From: Methylovorus sp035565335
GTDB lineage: Bacteria; Pseudomonadota; Gammaproteobacteria; Burkholderiales; Methylophilaceae
Reading direction: 5' to 3'
DNA: 17,169 bases
Assembly: GCA_035565335.1 (NCBI GenBank)
Contig: DATMSO010000037.1
Location: 1-17,169 of the forward strand
The translations under genes and the position numbers were made by a program. The notes beneath the pieces were generated by a model, which had not been told where the DNA came from, made no database searches, and was given only the letters and a program-made list of their open reading frames with translations. Position 1 is the first letter of the stretch; the number at the start of each line of letters is the position of its first letter. Below, one piece after another: positions 11,401-17,169 of the stretch.

Positions 11401-11998
11401 TAGCATTATTGGCCAGAATAGCGGCGGTATAGCTGCCGGACGCCGTGATTCTGGCCGGAATGCCGTAATCGCCGGTATCCGGATAAAACACGCCATTGTT
11501 TACCCTGGCATTGTTGATCGTTAATGTCGGCAACAGACTGTCGGCCCGAATCGCAGCGGCATAAGCCGCGCTGGTGCCGTTGTTATAAAGCAGGCCGTTG
11601 CTGTCGGCAGTCCAGGCAGACGTATCATAGGCGCGTCCTGACCCATCCAGGACGATGCTGGCGCCCGTGTTGGTGATCGTGACACCATTGCTACCGGAAG
11701 CGCTGATGGTGGCAACGGCGCTGTTATCGCTGGTGGTATGCATGATGGTGCTGCCCAGCACGTTGGTATCCAGCTGCAGGCTGGGGTCGGTACCGATATT
11801 TTCCAGCGTGGCCGCACCGCCGCTGCTGTCCACCGTCAGCTGCCCCTGAACGAGCTGATCGGTATTGGTGGAGGTGCCGGTGCAGGTTTGGGTGCCATCG
11901 CCATTATCGACGCAGGCCGCACTCAACAGCGGGCTGCGCGCCGACAGGCATGCCAGCAACGCCAGCGTAGTCCAGGGTTTAAGTGTGAAGCGATGCAT
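8423..11998 (-). CDS. Type Va autotransporter with beta-helical passenger and a C-terminal NTF2-like extension
   Basis: This is a 1191-residue surface protein. A signal peptide (about 1-28, ending LLSAA) is followed by CVDNGDGTQTC, a Cys-Gly-Asp-Gly-Thr-Cys start seen in autotransporter passengers. Residues 30-610 are Asn/Thr/Gly-rich with short strand-turn repeats, typical of a beta-helix. Residues 611-710 are helical and charged, consistent with the segment that threads the pore. The outer-membrane barrel runs from about 712 (GKGLWVQGFGDRG) to 1019 (SLALRYDF). An extra 172 residues follow: a charged linker, then at about 1080-1191 an NTF2-like domain homologous to the end of the preceding receptor. 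Standard autotransporters end at the barrel. The start overlaps the receptor stop by one base, with AAAGGAG seven bases upstream. Passenger function is unknown; no protease triad or other enzymatic motif was recognised. Confidence 0.87.
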   Translation of the reverse strand: MHRFTLKPWTTLALLACLSARSPLLSAACVDNGDGTQTCTGTSTNTDQLVQGQLTVDSSGGAATLENIGTDPSLQLDTNVLGSTIMHTTSDNSAVATISASGSNGVTITNTGASIVLDGSGRAYDTSAWTADSNGLLYNNGTSAAYAAAIRADSLLPTLTINNARVNNGVFYPDTGDYGIPARITASGSYTAAILANNASLTVNNTSLILGNIVTYGGATMLAPSVLDGTQYATVLQAGKTILNLNDGFGAVVGDVMVVDRNPLLTQAQSDNSSLVLAYSAADVGPRDSQINMNDTLIYGNVYLGSGRHELNLNNSGVNGTIYVDQRDAQVVDVSGGVANPLYNVHGDRNFTLDSVTTVSGNNIDSVVINDVAGATNTVNFTGYLSYLRTTVSANGLGNNTYNFNCYEAINFTLPNTIITNPSCAIAGSVSGFSEANLTGGFTAIYTTLNVSGDINLYGRTQLSEFGTLTAANVVVKPTAILEASNVTVGLNNMMGSIVGNLVNYGTINLGDATLNISGNASMMAGSYFLMAIGPSQTGLLNVSGTTTFDSASVIAPRLTRFSRAVRDGDTFVVATNASGLPQVDNTNGFLQWDVSLNGNDLLLTADVGVPAAMRAKVSEAAIRAVDSLFQYKGSAQSPTELQKQLLTLQDENAAAAAERLRPEIHDGALRTIMSNSDKVFGMLNTRLVDSYLSKNQGMASRENQEILPGKGLWVQGFGDRGIQDTQQGIDGYNVSSAGMAFGLDREMEGDDSLRIGAAVGYARSNITNSGYTVNNRNDINSFMAAAYAAKTWDGAYLNTMAGVGLHTEQTRRQLMGHTATGRHDAWQYSARMEAGWPMLWRDDVTLIPMASLAYSHIRESAYEENGKYSRMIVDTSRPDIMEPIPVYVNGMPQYALDSSPINLAVDARKFDSLRGGLGGKAIYSLQQKDWAAEIELRALYQHEFGDLAQDVTSRFLFSDTRFVSPGLKPDRNMYALGATVRLTGDDERDQLTLLTSYDADIRDAYFGQTMSLALRYDFDQGPRYQRRAEFALQRQKMRDPALVKVQATDRDIASLNKAMQPNDSMAEALTPQEKARRNAIEATLQAWMSAQANRNLETYFSTYAADFTVSEGLTRQQWERQRRTELARDGVVQVRMADLSIEPNGDRMLALFTQTRQENGHDEAMQKIVDLEQRGGRWLIVREDSIPLTE
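8426..8761 (-). other. Cds6/SnoaL-like (NTF2-fold) domain at the autotransporter C-terminus
   Basis: Residues about 1080-1191 resemble small alpha+beta NTF2-fold domains: an opening helix with a Trp (TLQAWMSA), a Tyr/Phe-rich second helix (ETYFSTYAADF), TRQQWERQRR, then strands VQVRMADLSI, DRMLALFTQ and the closing KIVDLEQRGGRWLIVREDS. The pattern matches the Cds6-type domain appended to some L,D-transpeptidase-like proteins. It lies after the last barrel strand and so should face the periplasm. Family naming is from memory of the motif pattern. Confidence 0.65.
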
Positions 11999-12012
11999 CA
12001 GTTGGCTCCTTT
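11996..12012 (-). promoter_or_regulatory. Translational coupling site between receptor and autotransporter (TGATG with SD)
   Basis: The receptor stop TGA (11998-12000) and the autotransporter ATG (11996-11998) share one base. AAAGGAG (12006-12012), inside the receptor's last codons, lies seven bases before the ATG. Ribosomes finishing the receptor can restart immediately, which should keep the two proteins at linked levels. Confidence 0.85.
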
Positions 12013-15000
12013 CTCGGAGGTAGTGCTGGCCGCCAGAGCTGGCGTTTTTAAGATCTTGGCCGGCGCATCAGCCAGAGGCTGGCGTCCCATGGGAACTGCG
12101 TTTTCACGCAGGATGCGCCACTCGCCCTCGCGCTGTTCCAGCGAAATCACCTTGCGCTCGCGGTATTGCATGCCATCGCGCACCTGCAGCCAGCTGAAAA
12201 CTGCCACCATGCGCATGCCTTGCGGCGCAATCACCAGGTCACGCATCTCCACCTGTTGAGGGCCGGCGGCAATGAATTGCATTTTTTGCTGCTCCAGCCA
12301 CTGGTTGCGGCTACGGCCCGGCGGGGCATAGCTCGGGGCATAGCGCTGGATGTAGCGCTCATAATCCTGGCTCGCAATGGCCTGATGCCATTGTTGCAAG
12401 GCCTGGCTAACATCCTGCTTGGCCTTTTCTACCGAGCCCCGTACCGACTGCAATACCGGCATGGCCTTGATGTCGTCCAGCTGGCGCATCAGCGTCATCT
12501 CTTCCTGGTTAGGCAGCGTGCTGGGAGTTTCCAGCGTCCGGTCGGGATCGGTCATGGACAGGTTGGAAGGTGGCGGCTCGTATTTGCGCGAGGCATCAAA
12601 GTCGTAATTGAGCGATACCCAGACACCACGCGGCGCACCGGCCGAGATGAATTGCGTTGGCAGCCATTCCGAGGAGTTGTAGTTGAAGCCACCGGGGCCG
12701 ATGGCGCCTATCGTGGAAGGCGCAAACGGCGTAATCCCCAGGCGACCGGCGGTGTAATACTGTTTATCCAGCAGGTTGTTGATGAGGGCGCGCACCGACC
12801 AGCCATTGCCCAGGTTGTAGCGGGCATTGAAGTTGACCACGGCATAGCCCGGGGCTGTGCCGGAGTATTCATTATCCGGCAGGGTGGTTACCACATTCCC
12901 ATAGGTGACCTGGCGGCCCTGGCTCGGCGTATGCGCGTTGTTTTCGTTACCGCGCAGGAAAGAACCGCTATGGGCGACGAGGTTGAAGTTGATCTTCAAA
13001 TCCTCCGTCACCTTGTAACCCCAGTTGAAGTTGATGTTGTTGAAGGGAACGCCCGGCATGACGTTGCCCGGTTTCACCTGGATCATGTTGTAATCAGTCG
13101 AATAGCTATCCACCGTGCGTGAGCTGTTGTTGGCGCTGACCATCTTGAAATAGGACTGGAAGGTGGCTTCCGTCAGCGAATAGTTCACGCGAAAATCCGA
13201 GCGGCCATATTCGGCAGACAGGCCGAACTCAATGCCCTGCCGGCGGGTATCGCCAATATCCTGGAAGAAACTCAGCTCACTGGTGGCGGATACCAGATAG
13301 ATATCATTCCGCAAGTCGGTACGATAAGCACTGATGTTCCATTCGACAAAATCCTTGAAGCGCCCGCGCGCCCCGGCTTCGATAGTCTGCGCTTTTACCT
13401 GTGGCAGATAAGGGTCACCCGACAGCGCGCTGGGCAGCTTGCAACCACGGCCTTCTGCCAGACTGCGCGGCACCATGTTATTGCCAGTGCCGACCAGGGT
13501 GCCATCCCAGGCGCAGCCGAGTTCGACCACCGAAGGTGCGCGTGAACCCTGGTTCCAGTTGGCGTAAAGATTGAGATTGGGGCGTGTTTGCCAGGTAATG
13601 CCTAGCGATGGGTTAAAGGAGTAATACGAGAACTTCTCGGTGGCAGGTTTATCCAGCAGGCTGCCATTCAGGCCAAGCTGCTCGCGGATACCCGGCATCA
13701 CCAGATTATTCCAGTATTCGAGGGAATCAATCGGGCCATTCACGCTGTAGGGGCACTCAGACAAATCCGTGCCGGGACAGATCAGGCCATAGGCATAGCG
13801 GTTCAGATAAAACAGGTCCTCAAGCCGGCGCTCGGCCTTGGTCGGCGCCAGCGTATTTTTGATGCGGGTCGTGTTATAGCGGCCGGCCCCGGTGATGTGC
13901 AGATTCTGTGTCGGCGACCAGGTTTCGCTGAAATAGAGACTGCGCGTGCTGGAGTCACCAAAGAAATCATTAATGGTGAGGTCATGCGAGGCGGCATAGA
14001 ACTCCTCGCCCAGTTGGCTGGGGTCGCTGTAGACATTGCGCTGGTCATCCAGCAAAGCCAGGCGCGATTTGCCCAGATAGCTGGACTTGGCCTTATCCAG
14101 CGCAGCCCCGAACATGAATTTATGTTTGTCAAAATTGAAGTTCAGCTGCAGGTTGATACCTTGCGAGGTTTGCTGAATGTTAGAGTTAGTCATGATGGCG
14201 GTGGGTGTGCCTTTCACTACCCCGCTGCCGTTATCAATGGCCCCATCTCTGTCCTTGTAGGGAATAGAACCGATCATGCCCTGATTCCAGTAGGTGGCCG
14301 AGCTTCGGCAGGTCGTGGCATTTGCTGGCTGGGCGGCGAAAGCGATCTTGGAGTTGCCCTGGTCATCCGAGAAAAACAAGCCCTGTCCAAAATTCATAAA
14401 GCCCTGGATGTAGACTTTGCTGTCGTCATTCACAAATACATCCCATACGCCCTTGTTCAGGCTATCCCGCAAGTCCTGCTTCAGCTGCGTGGGCAAGGCG
14501 CCGTTGAGTTCCAGCAGAGAGTAATCTGTCACCCCATTGCCCAGCTTGTTAATGAACTCGTTGTAATTGGCTTCGGTCACCACGTAATAATCCGGTACGC
14601 CATCGCGATCACTATCCGTGTAGGCGCAATGCAGTCCATCCCCCTCGCCCGGCAACCGCGTGCCCCACATGTGATAGGTTTTATCGGCGTTGCTGAAAGT
14701 CTCCTGGTCGATGATGTCGCCGGTGGTGGACTTGCGTTTGCTGCTGCGGTGATACACCTGACCGGTCAGGCTCACCTGATCGGTAATATCAAAGGCGGCG
14801 GCCAGCTGGGTTTGAAACAGGGTGTTCTTGGTTTCGTCGGGGGAGGTGAACACCGAGGCGGGATCCTGCCGGTAAAGCTCCTGCGGCACGGTGCCGTTGC
14901 CCACCAGCTTGTTCACCACCGCCAGCGAAGACAGCGTGATGCCCAGACGATCGCCCTGCCACTCCAGCTTGCCAAAGGCCTGGTTGACCTTGCTCGGCGA

Positions 15001-16008
15001 GTTGTCGCGCCAGCCGTCCTCCAGAAAAAGATTAACCGCGCCAAAAGCGGCCACACTTCCATTGTTCCAGCCGGCCGAGCCCTGAAACTGCTTGCGGCCA
15101 TAAGACCCGGTCAGCACATTGGCCGAGGCACCGGGAAACTCGAAACCGCTTTTGGTGCGCATGGATAACGCACCACCCAATGTATTAAGACCAAACAGCG
15201 GATTGGAGCCCGGATAGACATCAAAGCTGGATAAGGCATTCATGGGAATCATGTCCCAGTTCACCACATCGCCAAACGCCTCATTCACGCGAATGCCGTC
15301 AAAAAATACGCTCAGGCCTTGTGGTGTGCCAATCTGCGGACCCGCGGTAAAGCCACGGTAACTGATATCCATCTGAAAGGGATTACCCTGGTAATCATTG
15401 ACGTTAATGGATTGCAGCTTGGAGTTGAGCAGCTCGGCCAGACTGATCGAATTGGCTTCTTTGATTTCCTTGGCAGAAATGCTTTGCAGATTGCCGGCAA
15501 TCTGGTCCTTGGTCAGCGCTAGTCCCGGCATGGGGCCAACATCTTGCAGCCGCCTGGCACGCACTTGAATCTCTTTCAGCTTGAGCACGCCGCCCTGTCC
15601 TCCCATCTCGGGCAGTGTCTTGGCATCGTCGTTTTTTGGGGTAGCACGTTGAAGTTTATATTTCCCGGCCCCCTCTTCAATCACCTCCAGGCCACTGCCT
15701 TGCAACAGAATGGAAAAGCCCTGCTCAATGCTGTAGTGCCCCTTGAGCCCCTGCGTTTGCTTGTTGCGGGTGAGCAAGGGGTCGAATCCCAGCAGCACTC
15801 CTGCTTCTGCAGCGTATGAAGGTAGCGCATCGCTCAGGTTGCCCGGGGCCATGGCATAGTCTTTTTGTACCAGGCCGGTCTTGATCGGCTCAGCGGCAGT
15901 GGCCAGCCCGGGCAGGCAAAGCAGTTGAATCGCCAACAGGCAGCGCCAGCCCGACATGCCCAGCCCGATCTGCCACGGCTTGGTTGGTATACGAAAATTG
16001 TTCAGCAC
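11998..16008 (-). CDS. TonB-dependent outer-membrane receptor with N-terminal STN signalling domain and C-terminal NTF2-like extension
   Basis: This 1336-residue receptor has a signal peptide to about residue 39 (LATAA), an STN domain at about 50-118 (AMAPGNLSDALPSYAAEAG, VLLGF, ILLQGSGLEV) that contacts FecR-type anti-sigma factors, and a TonB-box-like stretch near 143-151 (LKEIQVRAR). The plug at about 165-290 includes ISYRGF, GLSVFFDGIRVNEAFGD and PGSNPLFGLNTLGGALS. The barrel runs to F1137 (SLNYDF). A Pro-rich linker and an NTF2-like domain at about 1199-1308 follow. This is much longer than usual (700-1000), partly because of large loops; one at about 430-600 carries a calcium-loop-like DSDRDG at 465-470. 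Translation starts at a GTG with GGGAG seven bases upstream. It follows fecI-fecR, so its ligand probably induces its own synthesis. The ligand is unknown: no heme motif or other ligand-specific motif was recognised, and there are no transport or enzyme genes nearby. Confidence 0.93.
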   Translation of the reverse strand: MLNNFRIPTKPWQIGLGMSGWRCLLAIQLLCLPGLATAAEPIKTGLVQKDYAMAPGNLSDALPSYAAEAGVLLGFDPLLTRNKQTQGLKGHYSIEQGFSILLQGSGLEVIEEGAGKYKLQRATPKNDDAKTLPEMGGQGGVLKLKEIQVRARRLQDVGPMPGLALTKDQIAGNLQSISAKEIKEANSISLAELLNSKLQSINVNDYQGNPFQMDISYRGFTAGPQIGTPQGLSVFFDGIRVNEAFGDVVNWDMIPMNALSSFDVYPGSNPLFGLNTLGGALSMRTKSGFEFPGASANVLTGSYGRKQFQGSAGWNNGSVAAFGAVNLFLEDGWRDNSPSKVNQAFGKLEWQGDRLGITLSSLAVVNKLVGNGTVPQELYRQDPASVFTSPDETKNTLFQTQLAAAFDITDQVSLTGQVYHRSSKRKSTTGDIIDQETFSNADKTYHMWGTRLPGEGDGLHCAYTDSDRDGVPDYYVVTEANYNEFINKLGNGVTDYSLLELNGALPTQLKQDLRDSLNKGVWDVFVNDDSKVYIQGFMNFGQGLFFSDDQGNSKIAFAAQPANATTCRSSATYWNQGMIGSIPYKDRDGAIDNGSGVVKGTPTAIMTNSNIQQTSQGINLQLNFNFDKHKFMFGAALDKAKSSYLGKSRLALLDDQRNVYSDPSQLGEEFYAASHDLTINDFFGDSSTRSLYFSETWSPTQNLHITGAGRYNTTRIKNTLAPTKAERRLEDLFYLNRYAYGLICPGTDLSECPYSVNGPIDSLEYWNNLVMPGIREQLGLNGSLLDKPATEKFSYYSFNPSLGITWQTRPNLNLYANWNQGSRAPSVVELGCAWDGTLVGTGNNMVPRSLAEGRGCKLPSALSGDPYLPQVKAQTIEAGARGRFKDFVEWNISAYRTDLRNDIYLVSATSELSFFQDIGDTRRQGIEFGLSAEYGRSDFRVNYSLTEATFQSYFKMVSANNSSRTVDSYSTDYNMIQVKPGNVMPGVPFNNINFNWGYKVTEDLKINFNLVAHSGSFLRGNENNAHTPSQGRQVTYGNVVTTLPDNEYSGTAPGYAVVNFNARYNLGNGWSVRALINNLLDKQYYTAGRLGITPFAPSTIGAIGPGGFNYNSSEWLPTQFISAGAPRGVWVSLNYDFDASRKYEPPPSNLSMTDPDRTLETPSTLPNQEEMTLMRQLDDIKAMPVLQSVRGSVEKAKQDVSQALQQWHQAIASQDYERYIQRYAPSYAPPGRSRNQWLEQQKMQFIAAGPQQVEMRDLVIAPQGMRMVAVFSWLQVRDGMQYRERKVISLEQREGEWRILRENAVPMGRQPLADAPAKILKTPALAASTTSEKGAN
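12085..12414 (-). other. Cds6/SnoaL-like (NTF2-fold) domain at the receptor C-terminus
   Basis: Residues about 1199-1308 show the same motif series as the autotransporter tail: ALQQWHQA, ERYIQRYAPSY, SRNQWLEQQK, QVEMRDLVI, RMVAVFSW and KVISLEQREGEWRILRENA. My hand alignment of the two tails gives about 38 identities over about 106 columns with one gap. A further 28 low-complexity residues (Ala/Thr/Lys-rich) follow the domain to the stop. It should be periplasmic. Confidence 0.65.
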
Positions 16009-16018
16009 GCTTTTTCTC

Positions 16019-16039
16019 CCAGCAAAAGGTCTTTGCTGG
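16019..16039 (-). promoter_or_regulatory. Hairpin in the receptor leader, abutting the ribosome binding site
   Basis: On the minus strand CCAGCAAA and TTTGCTGG form a perfect eight-pair stem with loop GACCT. The last two G residues of the downstream arm belong to the GGGAG ribosome site of the receptor. It may modulate translation initiation or mRNA stability. It has no terminator T-run. Confidence 0.45.
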
Positions 16040-16060
16040 TATGCCGAACGAGATTAAAAA

Positions 16061-16089
16061 AGCGGAAGGTAAAACTGAAAAAAATTTCA
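16061..16089 (-). promoter_or_regulatory. Candidate FecI-type ECF sigma promoter before the receptor gene
   Basis: On the minus strand TGAAAT (16084-16089) and TCCGCT (16061-16066) are separated by 17 bases. The E. coli fecA promoter, as I recall it, is GGAAAT-17-TCCTTT, so the match is five of six and four of six at the same spacing. It sits between fecR and the receptor, where auto-induced receptor transcription normally starts. The -35 box overlaps a small six-pair hairpin (16075-16090). Confidence 0.4.
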
Positions 16090-16109
16090 GATCGCAAATG
16101 ACGATCAAC

Positions 16110-17057
16110 TTAAACCGGCCGGATAGTCGTCCAGAGCCGGGTAAAACTTTCGACCCTCACCGGCAGAGTGCGCACCAGGGTTTGCAATACGGAGTCAATG
16201 TCATCGAGCGGGAATGCACCGGAAATCTGGAGGGATTGCACGGCGGGGTCACATTGCAGGCGGCCACGCCGATAACGTGCTAATTCCTTGATAAAGTCGC
16301 CCAGTGGCATTTCATAAGCCACCAGCATGCCTTTGCTCCATGCGCTATCAGTGCTTCGCGCGACGACGGTCGGCCCCAGAGTCTCATCATTGAAATCGAC
16401 ACGCTGACCGGGATAGAGCGTGATGCGCACTTGCGAGCCGTCGGCAGGCCTGATCGCCACCGCGCCCTCGAATACGCTCACCCGACTGAAGTCCTGGGTA
16501 TCGCGCACCATGTAGCGCGTGCCAAGCGCGGTAATTCTGCCGTAGCGGGTATGCACGCTGAATGGCCGATTCTGCGGATCTGCATGGCCGGTCTCAATCA
16601 GCAATTCGCCTTGCAGAAGTTGCACAACACGATGCTGCGCGCTGTATTCGATATTGATCGTGGTATCCGTGTTAAGCACCAGGCGGGTGCCATCTTCCAG
16701 CACCAGTTCGCGCCGCTCTCCCATCCCGGTATCGTAATCCGCCAGTAACTCCTGCCATGGTTGCGCGCGCCAGCCATAAGCGCCGAGTATGCCGATCGCC
16801 ACTATCCCCGCCAGCTGCTTGATGGCGCGACGACGGGACGGCGATGGCAGGCCCAACGTGGCGAGACCAATGTCGGGCGAGATTTCACTGAATTGCTGAT
16901 TGATCGATTCGAGCTGACGCCAGGCTTCGCGATGCTCCGGGCTGGCATCAAGCCAGGCTTGCCACAGCTGGCGATCACGCGACGTCGCATGTTCATCCGC
17001 CAGCTTGGCGTACCAGCGACTGGCGGCGACCAGAGCGCCTGAGGCCTTCATTCCCAT
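16110..17057 (-). CDS. fecR: FecR-type anti-sigma factor / signal transducer
   Basis: This 315-residue inner-membrane protein should hold or activate the adjacent ECF sigma factor according to the state of the receptor. The cytoplasmic N-terminal DUF4880-type domain (about 8-52) has the conserved tryptophans Trp15, Trp32 and Trp46 (ASRWYAKL, WQAWLDASPEHREAWRQL). A single membrane helix follows at about 80-95. The periplasmic FecR domain (about 108-205) includes GERRELVLEDGTRLVLNT, GELLIETGH and ITALGTRYMVRD. The C-terminal part (about 245-312) resembles the STN-like domain that meets the receptor. The ATG overlaps the sigma-factor stop by 10 bases, with AGGA six bases upstream. A second ATG two codons later would overlap the stop as ATGA. 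Length is normal for the family. The symbol denotes the family, not proven iron citrate use. Confidence 0.93.
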   Translation of the reverse strand: MGMKASGALVAASRWYAKLADEHATSRDRQLWQAWLDASPEHREAWRQLESINQQFSEISPDIGLATLGLPSPSRRRAIKQLAGIVAIGILGAYGWRAQPWQELLADYDTGMGERRELVLEDGTRLVLNTDTTINIEYSAQHRVVQLLQGELLIETGHADPQNRPFSVHTRYGRITALGTRYMVRDTQDFSRVSVFEGAVAIRPADGSQVRITLYPGQRVDFNDETLGPTVVARSTDSAWSKGMLVAYEMPLGDFIKELARYRRGRLQCDPAVQSLQISGAFPLDDIDSVLQTLVRTLPVRVESFTRLWTTIRPV

Positions 17058-17169
17058 CCGGCATCCTGTTTAACCAGCAGACAATGCAGCAATGCTTTGC
17101 TGATATAACTGCCCACCGTGCGCGTGGATACGCCCAGTCGCTGGCTTATTTCCAGATAGCTAAGTCCTT
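17048..17169 (-). CDS. fecI: FecI-type ECF sigma factor, C-terminal end only
   Basis: Only the last 39 codons are inside the window. They read GLSYLEISQRLGVSTRTVGS, then YISKALLHC and a short tail ending GWE. This is the sigma region 4 helix-turn-helix that reads the -35 box, with the typical pattern LSYxEIxxRLGVSxxTVxxYIxKAL of FecI-group factors. The TGA overlaps the start of fecR by 10 bases, so the pair should be co-translated. It should direct RNA polymerase to the receptor operon when released. The N-terminal part and its promoter are beyond the right edge. Confidence 0.88.
   Translation of the reverse strand, partial: GLSYLEISQRLGVSTRTVGSYISKALLHCLLVKQDAGWE

Noticed and set aside
11912..11926. 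Possible lipoprotein signal at the autotransporter N-terminus (SAAC at Cys29)
   Set aside because: The residue three before the Cys is Ser and not Leu/Val/Ile, so the lipobox is poor. A normal signal peptidase I site fits, and Cys29 pairs naturally with Cys39.
13897..15168. 423-codon plus-strand open frame opposite the TonB-dependent receptor
   Set aside because: It is the antisense shadow of the receptor barrel. No domain was recognised, and the minus frame has unambiguous STN, plug and barrel motifs.

Overview
The window is part of a Gram-negative, probably betaproteobacterial chromosome. Outer-membrane barrels, a TonB-dependent receptor and a twitching-type (Pil-Chp) chemosensory operon rule out Gram-positives. 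The compact order pilG-pilH-pilI-pilJ-chpA without pilK and the moderate-to-high GC content fit Betaproteobacteria. A methylotroph such as Methylophilaceae is possible, but the sequence alone does not prove it. Nearly all of the window is coding, and most genes lie on the minus strand.

Positions 1-6151 (minus strand) hold a Pil-Chp operon, transcribed from 6151 downwards: pilG and pilH (CheY-like regulators), pilI (CheW-like adaptor), pilJ (methyl-accepting transducer) and the first 1016 codons of chpA/pilL, a very large CheA-type hybrid kinase that leaves the window at position 1. Together these should relay surface or ligand signals to type IV pilus motors. The visible end of chpA carries two separate hexanucleotide repeat tracts, both encoding Glu-Pro but with different codons.

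Positions 6152-8298 (plus strand) hold a FIST-domain sensory protein divergent from pilG, with candidate promoters for both directions in the shared gap, followed by tpx (thiol peroxidase). A strong inverted repeat separates tpx from the convergent minus-strand genes.

Positions 8299-17169 (minus strand) form a cell-surface-signalling locus, transcribed from the right edge: the C-terminus of a FecI-type ECF sigma factor, an overlapping FecR-type anti-sigma factor, a 1336-residue TonB-dependent receptor with an N-terminal STN signalling domain, a 1191-residue type Va autotransporter whose start overlaps the receptor stop (TGATG), and possibly a 39-codon membrane peptide. A candidate FecI-type promoter and a hairpin over the ribosome binding site lie just before the receptor gene.

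The most notable observation is that the receptor and the autotransporter, two unrelated kinds of outer-membrane barrel, both continue past a canonical barrel-ending strand (each ends YDF, then D) into a homologous C-terminal domain of about 110 residues resembling the NTF2-like Cds6/SnoaL fold. It should sit in the periplasm. With their translational coupling and sigma/anti-sigma control, this suggests a two-barrel surface system whose members communicate or pair through matching periplasmic domains. I know of no described system with this layout, although I could not search for one.
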